A stretch of DNA of 16,357 nt from an uncultured Candidatus Saccharibacteria bacterium (GCA_947097085.1 CAMUQR010000014.1:1-16357), one strand, 5' to 3'; positions 1 through 6,498 are shown, numbered from the stretch's first letter. Program-made: numbers and translations. Notes: generated from the sequence alone by a model not told the origin.

Positions 1-96
1 TTACCTAATTTGTACAGTATCTCATAGCTGATATATTTGGTAATAAAACATAACAATTAAGCACGTGGAAAACTTTTGGATAATTGTGGGAAAACT
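1..96. other. Gene-free left edge with DnaA-box-like 9-mers
   Basis: No convincing reading frame is visible in these bases. Short frames open to the left edge on the minus strand, but none has a clear start and ribosome binding site. The notable content is three 9-mers close to the reverse DnaA box TGTGGATAA: CGTGGAAAA (64-72), TTTGGATAA (75-83) and TGTGGGAAA (85-93). Their starts are 10-11 bp apart, so they face the same side of the helix. They could be DnaA sites upstream of a leftward gene or near an origin, or chance in AT-rich DNA. Confidence 0.3.
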
Positions 97-129
97 AAAA
101 AAGACATCCGATAATCTGATGTCTTTTTT
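97..129. terminator. Bidirectional intrinsic terminator after tRNA-Val
   Basis: An inverted repeat pairs AAAAAAGACATC (97-108) with GATGTCTTTTTT (118-129) around a 9-nt loop. Read on the minus strand it lies 13 nt past the tRNA-Val 3' end and finishes in a T-run, so it is the natural terminator of the tRNA transcript. Because the arms carry both A and T runs it could also stop transcripts coming from the left. Confidence 0.75.
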
Positions 130-142
130 AAAAATAATTACT

Positions 143-219
143 TGGTGGGCGATATAGGACTCGAACCTATGACCTCATCCACGTCAAGGATGCGCTCTAG
201 CCAACTGAGCTAACCGCCC
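143..219 (-). tRNA. tRNA-Val, anticodon GAC, CCA encoded
   Basis: Read on the minus strand this folds as a standard cloverleaf. The acceptor stem pairs GGGCGGT with ATCGCCC (one G-U pair), the D arm contains TAGCTCAGTTGG, the anticodon stem CATCC/GGATG encloses TTGACGT with anticodon GAC at plus 183-185, and the T arm carries the canonical TTCGAGT loop. The discriminator is A and the 3' CCA is encoded (143-145). It decodes GUC and GUU valine codons. The gene is divergent from the thrS leader. Confidence 0.95.
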
Positions 220-230
220 AAGTTGCGACT

Positions 231-236
231 ATTATA
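231..236 (-). promoter_or_regulatory. Extended -10 promoter of tRNA-Val
   Basis: On the minus strand a perfect TATAAT is preceded by TGT, giving an extended -10 element (TGnTATAAT). Transcription would start near 224, a few bases before the mature tRNA 5' end at 219. No good -35 hexamer is visible at 17 bp spacing, which an extended -10 can tolerate. Confidence 0.65.
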
Positions 237-266
237 ACATAACTTAAACCAGAAATAAACCAAAAC

Positions 267-295
267 TTGCTATTTCAACACAAAAATCATATAAT
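267..295 (+). promoter_or_regulatory. Promoter of thrS leader
   Basis: TTGCTA (267-272) and a perfect TATAAT (290-295) are separated by 17 bp, the optimal sigma-70-type spacing. The predicted start is near 302, which produces a 190-nt untranslated leader before thrS. Confidence 0.7.
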
Positions 296-301
296 AAGTA
301 A

Positions 302-491
302 CTGATACACGGTGAGTGCGGCCTAACCAACCGCAGGAGTTGTCCTTTTGGCGGAGGAAAAGTAAAAACCTCCCAATAAAGAGCGCCTAAGTAATAAGCC
401 AAGAACTAGCTGAAGCTTAGGAAGTCCGGTGGAACCGCCCGTTTTCTTGGGTCCGAGACGATAATAACATTTAATAATCTAAGGAGTTATT
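302..491 (+). promoter_or_regulatory. T-box riboswitch leader of thrS
   Basis: This leader carries the hallmark T-box core CCGGTGGAACCGCC. The antiterminator/antisequestrator fold can be drawn completely: helix A1 GUCCGG (424-429) with CCG-A-GAC (453-459, one bulged A), the 7-nt bulge UGGAACC (430-436), and helix A2 GCCCG (437-441) with UGGGU (448-452). In known T-boxes the UGGN part of the bulge pairs with the 3' NCCA of uncharged tRNA; UGGA here would need discriminator U. Upstream, hairpin UGCGG/CCGCA (317-335) presents ACC, a threonine codon, in its loop (326-328), a candidate specifier. GGCG-GAGG/CCUC-CGCC (350-387) and CCUAAG/CUUAGG (386-421) are further helices. No T-run follows, so control is probably translational: uncharged tRNA-Thr would raise ThrRS synthesis. 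The specifier assignment is the least certain part. Confidence 0.75.
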
Positions 492-493
492 AT
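461..493 (+). promoter_or_regulatory. Start-codon-occluding hairpin of thrS
   Basis: ATAATAAC (461-468) is perfectly complementary over 8 bp to GTTATTAT (486-493), which includes the first two bases of the thrS ATG. The Shine-Dalgarno AAGGAG (481-486) lies in the loop and at its edge. The hairpin begins two bases after the T-box antisequestrator ends. The SD region UCUAAG (478-483) can alternatively pair with CUUAGG (416-421), which also pairs with CCUAAG (386-391). This gives mutually exclusive folds suited to a translational switch. Confidence 0.55.
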
Positions 494-2330
494 GTCATCA
501 GACGAACATCTTGAACTAATTCGGCACAGCCTAGCGCATATTATGGCGGCAGCCGTGCAAAAACTATGGCCAGAGGCACAATTTGGCGTTGGTCCAACCG
601 TTGATAATGGTTTTTATTATGATATTTATCTCGATAATTATGCCTTTTCTGATAAAGACCTGAAAAAAATTGAAAAAACCATGCGTAATTTAATCAATCG
701 CAAGCAGGATTTTGTAAAAAGTGAAATGTCGATTGATCAAGCTATTGAATGGGCGAAGCAATCCGGCCAATCATTTAAAGTGGAATTATTAACTGACTTA
801 AAAAAATACGGCACAACAGTTGCAAAAGAAATCGCTAACGAGATTGAAATTAGTGATAAAAACGATACTGTGACATTTTATCAGGTTGGAGATTTTGTCG
901 ATTTATGTCGTGGACCTCACATTACCAATACTAGTGAAGTGGGTGCTTTTAAACTGATGCGTGTTTCGGGTGCTTATTGGCGTGGTGATGAAACTAAGGC
1001 GCAGATGCAACGGATTTACGGTGTGGCATTTGCAACGCAAGCGGAGCTGGATGAATATTTGGAACACTTGGAACAGGCAAAACTTCGAGATCATCGCAAG
1101 CTTGGTAAGGAACTGGATTTATTTACAGTGTCGCCGTTAGTAGGGGCAGGGTTACCGATGTTTACGCCGCGCGGCACAGTGTTACGCGATTTGCTATCGG
1201 GATTCACTAATCAAGCACGTCAGGATGTTGGTTTTACTAAAGTCTGGACTCCAAACATGACCAAACACGAACTCTATGAAAAATCAGGTCACTGGGCGAA
1301 ATTTGGTGCAGAATTATTCTTAGTTAAGTCACAAGAAACTTCGGATCAATTTGTGATGAAACCAATGAACTGTCCACATCACGCTCAGATTTACGCCTCA
1401 AAAGCGCGTAGTTATAAAGACATGCCTCTGCGTTATTTGGAAACTACTACGGTGTATCGTGATGAAAAAAGTGGTGAGTTGGGTGGTTTGAGCCGAGTAC
1501 GCGCCATTACGCAGGACGACTCGCATGTTTTCTGTCGTCCTGATCAGATTGGTCAGGAAATTCACAATCTCATGAGCGTGGCATATCAAGTGTATTCGAC
1601 GCTCGGTATGAAATTACGTGTTCGCTTGAGTTACCGAGATGATAGCGACGCTTATTTAGGGGATCTGCAATTGTGGCAACAGAGTCAACAGCGCCTGAAA
1701 GAAGCCGTAATTGCTAATGGTTTAGACTATTTCGAGCAGGAAGGCGAGGCAGCATTTTATGGTCCGAAGATTGACTTTATGGCGTCAGACGCAATTGGTC
1801 GTGAGCATCAGGTGGCAACCGTTCAGCTTGACTTTGTGCAACCAGAGCGTTTTGAACTGACTTATGTTGATAGCGACGGTAATCATCAACGACCGGTGAT
1901 GATTCACTGTGCAGTGCTTGGTTCAATTGAGCGTTTCTTAAGCGTGTTCATTGAGCATACTGGTGGTTGGTTTCCGTTCTGGGTGGCACCAGAACAGGTG
2001 CGGATTCTAACGATTAATGATGATATCTTGCCTTATGCAGCGCAAGTGCGTAATGTTTTAAGTCAAGTTGTACTCGATGCGCCAGTGCGCTTCAATCCAT
2101 TGCGGGTTACGATTGACGAGCGTAAAGAATCGCTTGGTAAAAAAATTCGTGAAGCAACTAGTTTTAAAATTCCGATGCAGATTATCGTTGGTCAAAAAGA
2201 TCGAGACGCTCAAGAGGTTAGTGTACGCACTCGTGACCAAGAAACGAAAGTTAAACTGGACCAATTAGTGGAGTTTATTGAGCAATATAATTTGGATGAA
2301 ATCGCCAAAAATAAAGCTAGCTTGAAATAA
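492..2330 (+). CDS. thrS: Threonyl-tRNA synthetase lacking the TGS domain
   Basis: Class II cytosolic synthetase that charges tRNA-Thr. The 612-residue protein starts directly in the editing (N2/SAD) domain, with the HxxxH pair His12/His16 and CRGPH (Cys139, His143) that deacylates Ser-tRNA-Thr. The catalytic core follows, with the zinc ligands Cys294 (MNCPHH), His345 (DDSHVF) and His472 (MIHCA), and GRExxQ-like and GSIERF motifs. An anticodon-binding domain forms the last ~110 residues. Compared with the 642-residue E. coli enzyme, the N-terminal TGS domain (about 60 residues) is absent; the bases upstream are the RNA leader, so this is not a wrong start. AAGGAG at 481-486 is the ribosome binding site. 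miaA overlaps by one base (TAATG), implying translational coupling. Confidence 0.97.
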   Translation: MSSDEHLELIRHSLAHIMAAAVQKLWPEAQFGVGPTVDNGFYYDIYLDNYAFSDKDLKKIEKTMRNLINRKQDFVKSEMSIDQAIEWAKQSGQSFKVELLTDLKKYGTTVAKEIANEIEISDKNDTVTFYQVGDFVDLCRGPHITNTSEVGAFKLMRVSGAYWRGDETKAQMQRIYGVAFATQAELDEYLEHLEQAKLRDHRKLGKELDLFTVSPLVGAGLPMFTPRGTVLRDLLSGFTNQARQDVGFTKVWTPNMTKHELYEKSGHWAKFGAELFLVKSQETSDQFVMKPMNCPHHAQIYASKARSYKDMPLRYLETTTVYRDEKSGELGGLSRVRAITQDDSHVFCRPDQIGQEIHNLMSVAYQVYSTLGMKLRVRLSYRDDSDAYLGDLQLWQQSQQRLKEAVIANGLDYFEQEGEAAFYGPKIDFMASDAIGREHQVATVQLDFVQPERFELTYVDSDGNHQRPVMIHCAVLGSIERFLSVFIEHTGGWFPFWVAPEQVRILTINDDILPYAAQVRNVLSQVVLDAPVRFNPLRVTIDERKESLGKKIREATSFKIPMQIIVGQKDRDAQEVSVRTRDQETKVKLDQLVEFIEQYNLDEIAKNKASLK

Positions 2331-3196
2331 TGTCATCAACTTCGTTCAAACCATTAATTGTGATTCTGGGACCAACTGCTAGTGGAAAATCAGCGGTTGG
2401 TTTGGAATTAGCGCGTCAAATCGGAGGTGAGATTATTTGTGCAGACTCTCGCACAGTGTACCGCCATATGAATATCGGTACGGCCAAACCGTCGACTGAG
2501 GAGCAAGCAGAAATTCGACATTGGTGTCTTGATTTAGTTAATCCAGATCAAGCTTTTTCGGTGGCGGATTTTAAGGCGGAAGCTGAACAGGCAATTGAGG
2601 ATATTCGATCGCGTGATAAATATCCAATCATGGTTGGGGGCAGTGGGTTATATATTGACAGTGTAATTTTTGATTTTCAATTACAGTCAAAAGCTGACAC
2701 TCAGCTTCGTCAGGCATTGGAGCAACTAACAACTAAACAGTTGCAAGATTATTGTAAAAAACACAACTATGGCTTACCAGAGAATATTCATAATCGACGA
2801 CACTTAATCCGCCGAATCGAAACCAAAGGTGCTGATGTAAGAAATACACAGATAATCGATAATCTAATACTTGTCGGTATTGATGTTGAAAAAACAACAT
2901 TACGAAATAGGATTGCAAAGCGGATTGAACAGATGCTAGAGCAGGGGTTAATTGAAGAAACTCGTTATCTATATAAAAATTACAACAATAGTTTGGAAGC
3001 TATGACTGCGAATATTTATCAGCTGGTGATGGATTATCTTGATGGCACAATCAGTTATGTACAGTTGCTGGAGTTGGCGACAATTCGCGATGCGCAACTA
3101 GCAAAAAAACAGCGTACTTGGTTTCGACGCAATCCACATATTCAGTGGCTGGACCGGCAACAAGTTATGCCGTATATCTTATCAAAACTTGACTAA
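2330..3196 (+). CDS. miaA: tRNA dimethylallyltransferase MiaA
   Basis: Transfers the dimethylallyl group to N6 of adenosine 37 in tRNAs reading UNN codons, stabilising codon-anticodon pairing. The 288-residue length is normal. The P-loop GPTASGKS lies at residues 14-21, followed by the family signature CADSRTVYRHMNIGTAKP (Asp is the catalytic base region) and a GGSGLYID motif near residue 104. In most family members this last motif reads GGTGLY, with the Thr helping catalysis; Ser here keeps the hydroxyl. The C-terminal tRNA-binding part ends with KKQRTWFRRNPHIQW, another family hallmark. The start overlaps the thrS stop (TAATG), so it is probably translated from the thrS mRNA and indirectly under T-box control. 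Confidence 0.96.
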   Translation: MSSTSFKPLIVILGPTASGKSAVGLELARQIGGEIICADSRTVYRHMNIGTAKPSTEEQAEIRHWCLDLVNPDQAFSVADFKAEAEQAIEDIRSRDKYPIMVGGSGLYIDSVIFDFQLQSKADTQLRQALEQLTTKQLQDYCKKHNYGLPENIHNRRHLIRRIETKGADVRNTQIIDNLILVGIDVEKTTLRNRIAKRIEQMLEQGLIEETRYLYKNYNNSLEAMTANIYQLVMDYLDGTISYVQLLELATIRDAQLAKKQRTWFRRNPHIQWLDRQQVMPYILSKLD

Positions 3197-3211
3197 AAAA
3201 CTTGTCTTGTG

Positions 3212-3220
3212 TGATACAAT
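3212..3220 (+). promoter_or_regulatory. Extended -10 promoter, apparently leaderless
   Basis: TGA followed by TACAAT (3215-3220) forms an extended -10. The last T lies 7 bases before the A of the ATG at 3227, so the predicted transcription start coincides with the start codon. No Shine-Dalgarno sequence precedes this ATG, which fits a leaderless mRNA. Confidence 0.6.
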
Positions 3221-3226
3221 ATAACT

Positions 3227-3847
3227 ATGGATAAGGTGGATAATATTAAAAAATTATTCGGATCAAACACGCGCACCAAGCTGTTAGGTCTGTTTTTGAA
3301 TAATCCATCAGAACCTTACTATGTCCGCGAAATTACTCGTTTAATTGATGAACAAATTAATTCTGTGAGGCGAGAACTGACGAATCTAGAAGAAATCGGT
3401 CTGGTACAAAAGTTTGAGCGCGATCGTAAAGTTTACTACCAGTTAGGCGAAACATCAGACTTATTGAAACCATTACGCATAATTTTTTGCCCGATTGATG
3501 ACTCGGAAGGAGTGAGTTATCCTGGCGTGGTCGGATCAGTGGACTGGCTGGAAGAAATTGCTGGCGTTAAAACTAGCCTCAAAACTTTAATCCTAGCTGG
3601 TTCATTTCTTGATGATGCTCAATCGGATTTCGATATGGTGCTTATTGGCAATAACGCTCGTAATAAATTGTCGCGCTGGGCGCAGAATTTAGAAACTCGA
3701 TTGGGGCGTGAATTGCATTATGTTATTTTTGATCAAAAAGATTTTGAGTATCGGTTGTCAGCTAAGGATAAGTTTGTGACGAACCTATTTAAATCGAAAT
3801 ATGAAGTAATTTTTGATGAATCAGGCAAACTACTGAAAGGAGAATAG
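3227..3847 (+). CDS. Winged-helix DNA-binding protein with nucleotidyltransferase-like domain
   Basis: 206 residues in two parts. Residues about 8-80 form a MarR/ArsR-type winged helix (SNTRTKLLGLFLNN, YYVREITRLI, INSVRRELTNLEEIGLV, then the wing KFERDRKVYYQL). Residues about 110-200 resemble a minimal nucleotidyltransferase domain: Gly125-Ser126 followed by Asp134-x-Asp136 (SDFDMVLIG) is the hG[GS]x(n)DhD metal-binding pattern. The combination suggests a transcription regulator that also binds, or once bound, a nucleotide; similar architectures occur in CPR genomes and archaea. Target and ligand are unknown. It is the first gene of a short operon with the MBL-fold gene, which starts 3 bp after its stop. 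Confidence 0.75.
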   Translation: MDKVDNIKKLFGSNTRTKLLGLFLNNPSEPYYVREITRLIDEQINSVRRELTNLEEIGLVQKFERDRKVYYQLGETSDLLKPLRIIFCPIDDSEGVSYPGVVGSVDWLEEIAGVKTSLKTLILAGSFLDDAQSDFDMVLIGNNARNKLSRWAQNLETRLGRELHYVIFDQKDFEYRLSAKDKFVTNLFKSKYEVIFDESGKLLKGE

Positions 3848-3849
3848 AG

Positions 3850-4485
3850 ATGGTAGAAATTGAATATTTTGGCGGTAATGCTGTAAAAATTACAAGCAAT
3901 AAACAAGTAGCGGTGGTTGATCCAAAGCGCTCTCACTTTGGGCTAAAAGATTTAGACGCTCAACAAGCTATTGAAATGGTCACTGCCAATGATTTAGCAG
4001 TAAATGATAGTGACGCAATTTTGTTAGTGGATGGTCCTGGTGAATATGAGGTTCACGGCTATTCTATCAAGGGAATTGCAGCGAATGCTTACCAAGATAT
4101 GGATAAGAATTGTAAAAATAACAACATTTACTCGATTGAAGTAGATGATGTAAAAATTGCAATACTGGGTAACATTGAGGCAAAATTATCCGAAGCACAG
4201 TTGGAAGAGATTGGCGTAGTTGATATTTTAATTTTGCCAGTTGGCGGTGGCGGTTTTACTCTCTATGGTAAGGAAGCCGCAAAAATCATTAAACAAATTG
4301 AACCAAAAATTGCCGTACCAATTCATTTTGCAGGCGATGGTTTAAACTATGAAGTAGCGCAAGATACTGACGATGAATTCACTGGTGAGCTAGGTGCGAC
4401 TGTTGAAAAAATGGATAAGTTGGTTATTAAAAAAATCACTGACTTACCAGAAAACTTACAAGTGATAAAATTAACGCGACGCTAG
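3850..4485 (+). CDS. Metallo-beta-lactamase-fold protein with degenerate metal site
   Basis: 211-residue soluble protein resembling the COG2220 / UlaG-like branch of the MBL superfamily: N-terminal VEIEYFGGNAVKI, the branch-specific VDGPGEYEVHGYSIKGI (about residues 60-76), VDILILPVGGGG (about 128-139) and AVPIHF (about 155-160). The HxHxDH zinc motif of active hydrolases is missing; DGPGEYEVHG stands at the corresponding region, so classical two-metal hydrolysis is doubtful. The GGGG loop and PIHF histidine are kept. The substrate is unknown. AAAGGAG (3836-3842) sits 7 nt before the ATG, inside the end of the upstream regulator gene, so the two are co-translated. Confidence 0.75.
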   Translation: MVEIEYFGGNAVKITSNKQVAVVDPKRSHFGLKDLDAQQAIEMVTANDLAVNDSDAILLVDGPGEYEVHGYSIKGIAANAYQDMDKNCKNNNIYSIEVDDVKIAILGNIEAKLSEAQLEEIGVVDILILPVGGGGFTLYGKEAAKIIKQIEPKIAVPIHFAGDGLNYEVAQDTDDEFTGELGATVEKMDKLVIKKITDLPENLQVIKLTRR

Positions 4486-4487
4486 GC

Positions 4488-4493
4488 TATAAT
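4488..4493 (+). promoter_or_regulatory. -10 element immediately before M50 protease gene
   Basis: A perfect TATAAT starts 3 bp after the stop of the MBL-fold gene and ends 5 bp before the ATG at 4499. No ribosome binding site fits in between. This again suggests a leaderless transcript beginning at or next to the start codon. A -35 box is not obvious. Confidence 0.55.
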
Positions 4494-4498
4494 TATAA

Positions 4499-5131
4499 AT
4501 GTTTGATATTGGTCTAATTGCGATTTATCTTGTAGTGGTGCTGGTAGCGGTGTCGATTCATGAATCGGCACATGCCTTAACGAGTTATCTTTTGGGCGAT
4601 GATACGGCTAAGCTTCAGAAGCGTATTAGCTTAAATCCGTTAAATCACATTGACCCGTTTATGTCGGTATTACTACCGGTGGTGTTGATGATGATGAAGC
4701 TGCCAGCATTTGGTGGGGCAAAGCCGGTAATGGTGAATTCCCGTAAAATTAAATATGGTGATTACGGCATGGCGCTAGTGGCGCTTGCCGGTCCATTATC
4801 AAACTTCTTGCTGGCGTTTATCTGTTTTGGCGGTGTAGCTTTAGCGGTACGGTTCGAGAATATATTTTGGATGGAGTTGATGATGTTATCGGTGCGGGTG
4901 AATCTTGGTTTTATGTTATTTAATCTGTTGCCAATTCCGCCACTTGATGGTTCGCGCGTCCTGTATGCTTTAGCGCCAGAGTCAGCACAAGAGGCGATGC
5001 GCAATTTTGAGCGCTATGGTACAGTGGTGATTATGTGTGCGGTGATGTTGCTGAGTGAATTAGTTTTTGCTTATGTATCACAAACTGGTCAATTGATCAT
5101 AAACCTATTTCGTTTAATCTTCGGGCTGTAA
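4499..5131 (+). CDS. M50-family (site-2-protease-like) membrane metalloprotease
   Basis: 210-residue polytopic membrane protein. The first membrane segment carries the zinc motif HESAH (His21, Glu22, His25). The third zinc ligand motif NLLPIPPLDG (Asp150) lies in a later segment, as in the compact M50B subgroup that includes YwhC/SpoIVFB-like proteases. Hydrophobic stretches fall at about residues 2-25, 52-65, 90-115, 125-145 and 178-205. Such enzymes cut substrates inside the membrane, often releasing anti-sigma factors or clearing signal peptide remnants. No PDZ domain is present and no partner is encoded nearby. The sequence is full length for this subgroup. Confidence 0.88.
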   Translation: MFDIGLIAIYLVVVLVAVSIHESAHALTSYLLGDDTAKLQKRISLNPLNHIDPFMSVLLPVVLMMMKLPAFGGAKPVMVNSRKIKYGDYGMALVALAGPLSNFLLAFICFGGVALAVRFENIFWMELMMLSVRVNLGFMLFNLLPIPPLDGSRVLYALAPESAQEAMRNFERYGTVVIMCAVMLLSELVFAYVSQTGQLIINLFRLIFGL

Positions 5132-5145
5132 GTCTTGACAAGGTG

Positions 5146-5154
5146 TGCTATAAT
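5146..5154 (+). promoter_or_regulatory. Extended -10 promoter of 6S-like RNA
   Basis: TGC plus a perfect TATAAT (5149-5154) is an extended -10. A TTGACA also occurs at 5135-5140 but only 8 bp upstream, too close to act as the matching -35. The predicted start is at 5161, exactly the first base of the closing helix of the downstream RNA. Confidence 0.65.
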
Positions 5155-5160
5155 TAAGAT

Positions 5161-5305
5161 AGCCCTTAAGCAAAAGGCCGATATAATTTTCTCGAACAAT
5201 ATTTGAAAGGGAGCTTTAATGATTCAGTTCCGTGGAACTGTTTTGCGAGCACCCACCTTGCCAATACAGGCTGGGAATCTTATACGGCTTACTTGAGGGC
5301 TTTTA
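5161..5305 (+). ncRNA. Rod-shaped small RNA, candidate 6S RNA
   Basis: About 140 nt with no reading frame and a nearly continuous hairpin. Closing helix AGCCCUUAAG (5161-5170) pairs with CUUGAGGGCU (5292-5301). Next come GCCG plus UAUAA (5177-5186, one bulged A) with UUAUA-CGGC (5280-5288), UUUUC (5187-5191) with GGGAA (5273-5277), GGG-GC (5209-5214) with GC-CCC (5249-5254), and apical hairpin CAGUUC/GAACUG (5225-5240). Between the lower and upper helices lies an open internal loop (about 5192-5205 and 5255-5272). Closing stem, central bubble and apical stem are the architecture of 6S RNA, which binds RNA polymerase as an open-promoter mimic. The closing helix followed by UUUU doubles as a weak terminator. 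Alternatively it is a cis-acting leader of the RNase H gene 17 bp downstream. Confidence 0.5.
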
Positions 5306-5317
5306 TGCGACATCAAT

Positions 5318-6145
5318 ATGAAACAACAAGTTGAAATTATTATTGCTACTGTCTACAACGATAAAGTATTGTTAAATTATGACTCTCATCATAAGAATTA
5401 TCGTTTGCCAGTAGTGGAAATGGCTTTTCGGTCATCTCCCGAAGAAACAATTGGTAGTTATTTCCAAAAAAACCATAAAATTATACCTGACGAGGTTACG
5501 ATTGTTGATGTCTATGAGTCGGAAGCGGATGAGCGACTTTATTTAATCTATAAGGTTGAATTTAGCGCTGAGCAATATTCAAGTTTGGTGGCACAGCTTG
5601 GAATGTCGGCTTGGTTTGATCAGGCGAAGCTTAATAGTGGAGTCGGAATTGATGACATATCTAAAATAATTTTGCGTCGTTTTGAAGCAAAGATTTTTAA
5701 AATTAGCAAACCGCCGGAATTAATCTCCTCAGTTAATAAATATCTACTCTATACCGATGGTGGGTCACGTGGCAATCCTGGTCATTCCGGAGTGGGGTAT
5801 GCGATTTATGATTTATCAGGTTCGGTTATTCAAGAAGGCTGTGAATACATTGGCATCGCAGTCTCTGGCGTAGCTGAATATCAGGCGGTGTTGCGTGGTC
5901 TTGAGGCAGCTTTAAATCTCGGGATTAAAAACCTAGAGGTGCGAGTCGATAATTTAATGATTGCTAAACAGATGAATGGCTTATATCAGGTGAAAAATCG
6001 TGAGTTATGGCCAATTCATGAACGCATTGTGAAATTAAGCATGCAGTTTGAAAAATTAAAATTTGTGCATATTAAGCGTGAATTTAATCAGATTGCCGAT
6101 CGGCTAGTGAACCAAGCATTAGATGATTATTTGACTAATGCTTAA
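5318..6145 (+). CDS. RNase HI-type nuclease with degenerate Nudix-like N-terminus
   Basis: 275 residues. The C-terminal half (about 140-272) is a complete RNase H fold: YTDGGSRGNPG with Asp147, AEYQA with Glu187, VDN with Asp211 and IADRLVNQA with Asp261, the four catalytic carboxylates that cut the RNA strand of RNA/DNA hybrids (primers, R-loops). The N-terminal ~125 residues look like a decayed Nudix domain: a beta-rich start, then LPVVEMAFRSSPEETIGSYF where a Nudix box would be, lacking its initial Gly and the REUxEE glutamates. It is therefore probably a hybrid-binding or structural module rather than a hydrolase. No Shine-Dalgarno precedes the ATG at 5318, which leaves the start somewhat uncertain. 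The rnpB promoter -35 lies within its last codons. Confidence 0.85.
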   Translation: MKQQVEIIIATVYNDKVLLNYDSHHKNYRLPVVEMAFRSSPEETIGSYFQKNHKIIPDEVTIVDVYESEADERLYLIYKVEFSAEQYSSLVAQLGMSAWFDQAKLNSGVGIDDISKIILRRFEAKIFKISKPPELISSVNKYLLYTDGGSRGNPGHSGVGYAIYDLSGSVIQEGCEYIGIAVSGVAEYQAVLRGLEAALNLGIKNLEVRVDNLMIAKQMNGLYQVKNRELWPIHERIVKLSMQFEKLKFVHIKREFNQIADRLVNQALDDYLTNA

Positions 6146-6159
6146 AATCAGCGTATAAT
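6131..6159 (+). promoter_or_regulatory. Promoter of RNase P RNA gene
   Basis: TTGACT (6131-6136) and perfect TATAAT (6154-6159) with 17 bp spacing. The -35 hexamer is inside the last codons of the RNase H gene. The start is predicted near 6166, the first base of the RNA's closing helix. Confidence 0.8.
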
Positions 6160-6165
6160 TAGCAG

Positions 6166-6498
6166 AGTTTGTCGGGTAGTTGCTTGCTAGTTTTAGACTA
6201 ACAAGAGGAAAGTCCGGACAACACAGAGCGCAACAGTTGTTAACGACAACCAGAGGAAACTCTAGGGAAAGTGCCACAGAAACGTATACCGCCCACATTT
6301 TTTGTGGGTAAGGCTGAAAAGAGTGAGGTAAGAGCTCACAGTCTGGTCTGGTGACAGATCAGAGGGGTAAACCCTGTTGGTTGCAAAGAAATCCGTGATG
6401 GTTGCTCGCCAAGCGGGTTGAGAACTGCTTGAACCAATTAGTAATGATTGGTCTAGATAGATAGCTACCGATTACAGAATCCGGCTTATAGACAAACT
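6166..6498 (+). ncRNA. rnpB: RNase P RNA (bacterial type A)
   Basis: Catalytic RNA that removes the 5' leader of pre-tRNAs and of pre-tmRNA. The universally conserved blocks are present: GAGGAAAGTCCGGAC (CR I, starting near 6205) and ACAGAATCCGGCTTAT (CR V, starting near 6474), which pair to form helix P4. The ends AGTTTGTC (6166-6173) and GACAAACT (6491-6498) form helix P1. The internal GAGGTAAGAGCTC and GGGGTAAACCC hairpins match the specificity-domain region. Its length of about 333 nt is short for type A (E. coli is 377 nt), consistent with trimmed peripheral helices. Confidence 0.95.

Noticed and set aside
2068..2268. Overlapping frames of 60-80 codons inside thrS, miaA, comM, M50 and ATPase genes
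   Set aside because: They lie in other frames of clearly conserved genes, with no own start signals or recognisable motifs.
5135..5154. TTGACA/TATAAT pair as a classical promoter before the 6S-like RNA
   Set aside because: The spacing is only 8 bp, far from 16-18; I treat it as an extended -10 promoter instead.
6205..6220. Possible second RNase P-like motif in the thrS leader (GAGGAAAAG near 354)
   Set aside because: The true RNase P RNA with both conserved blocks is at 6166-6498; the leader motif is part of a local hairpin in the T-box leader.
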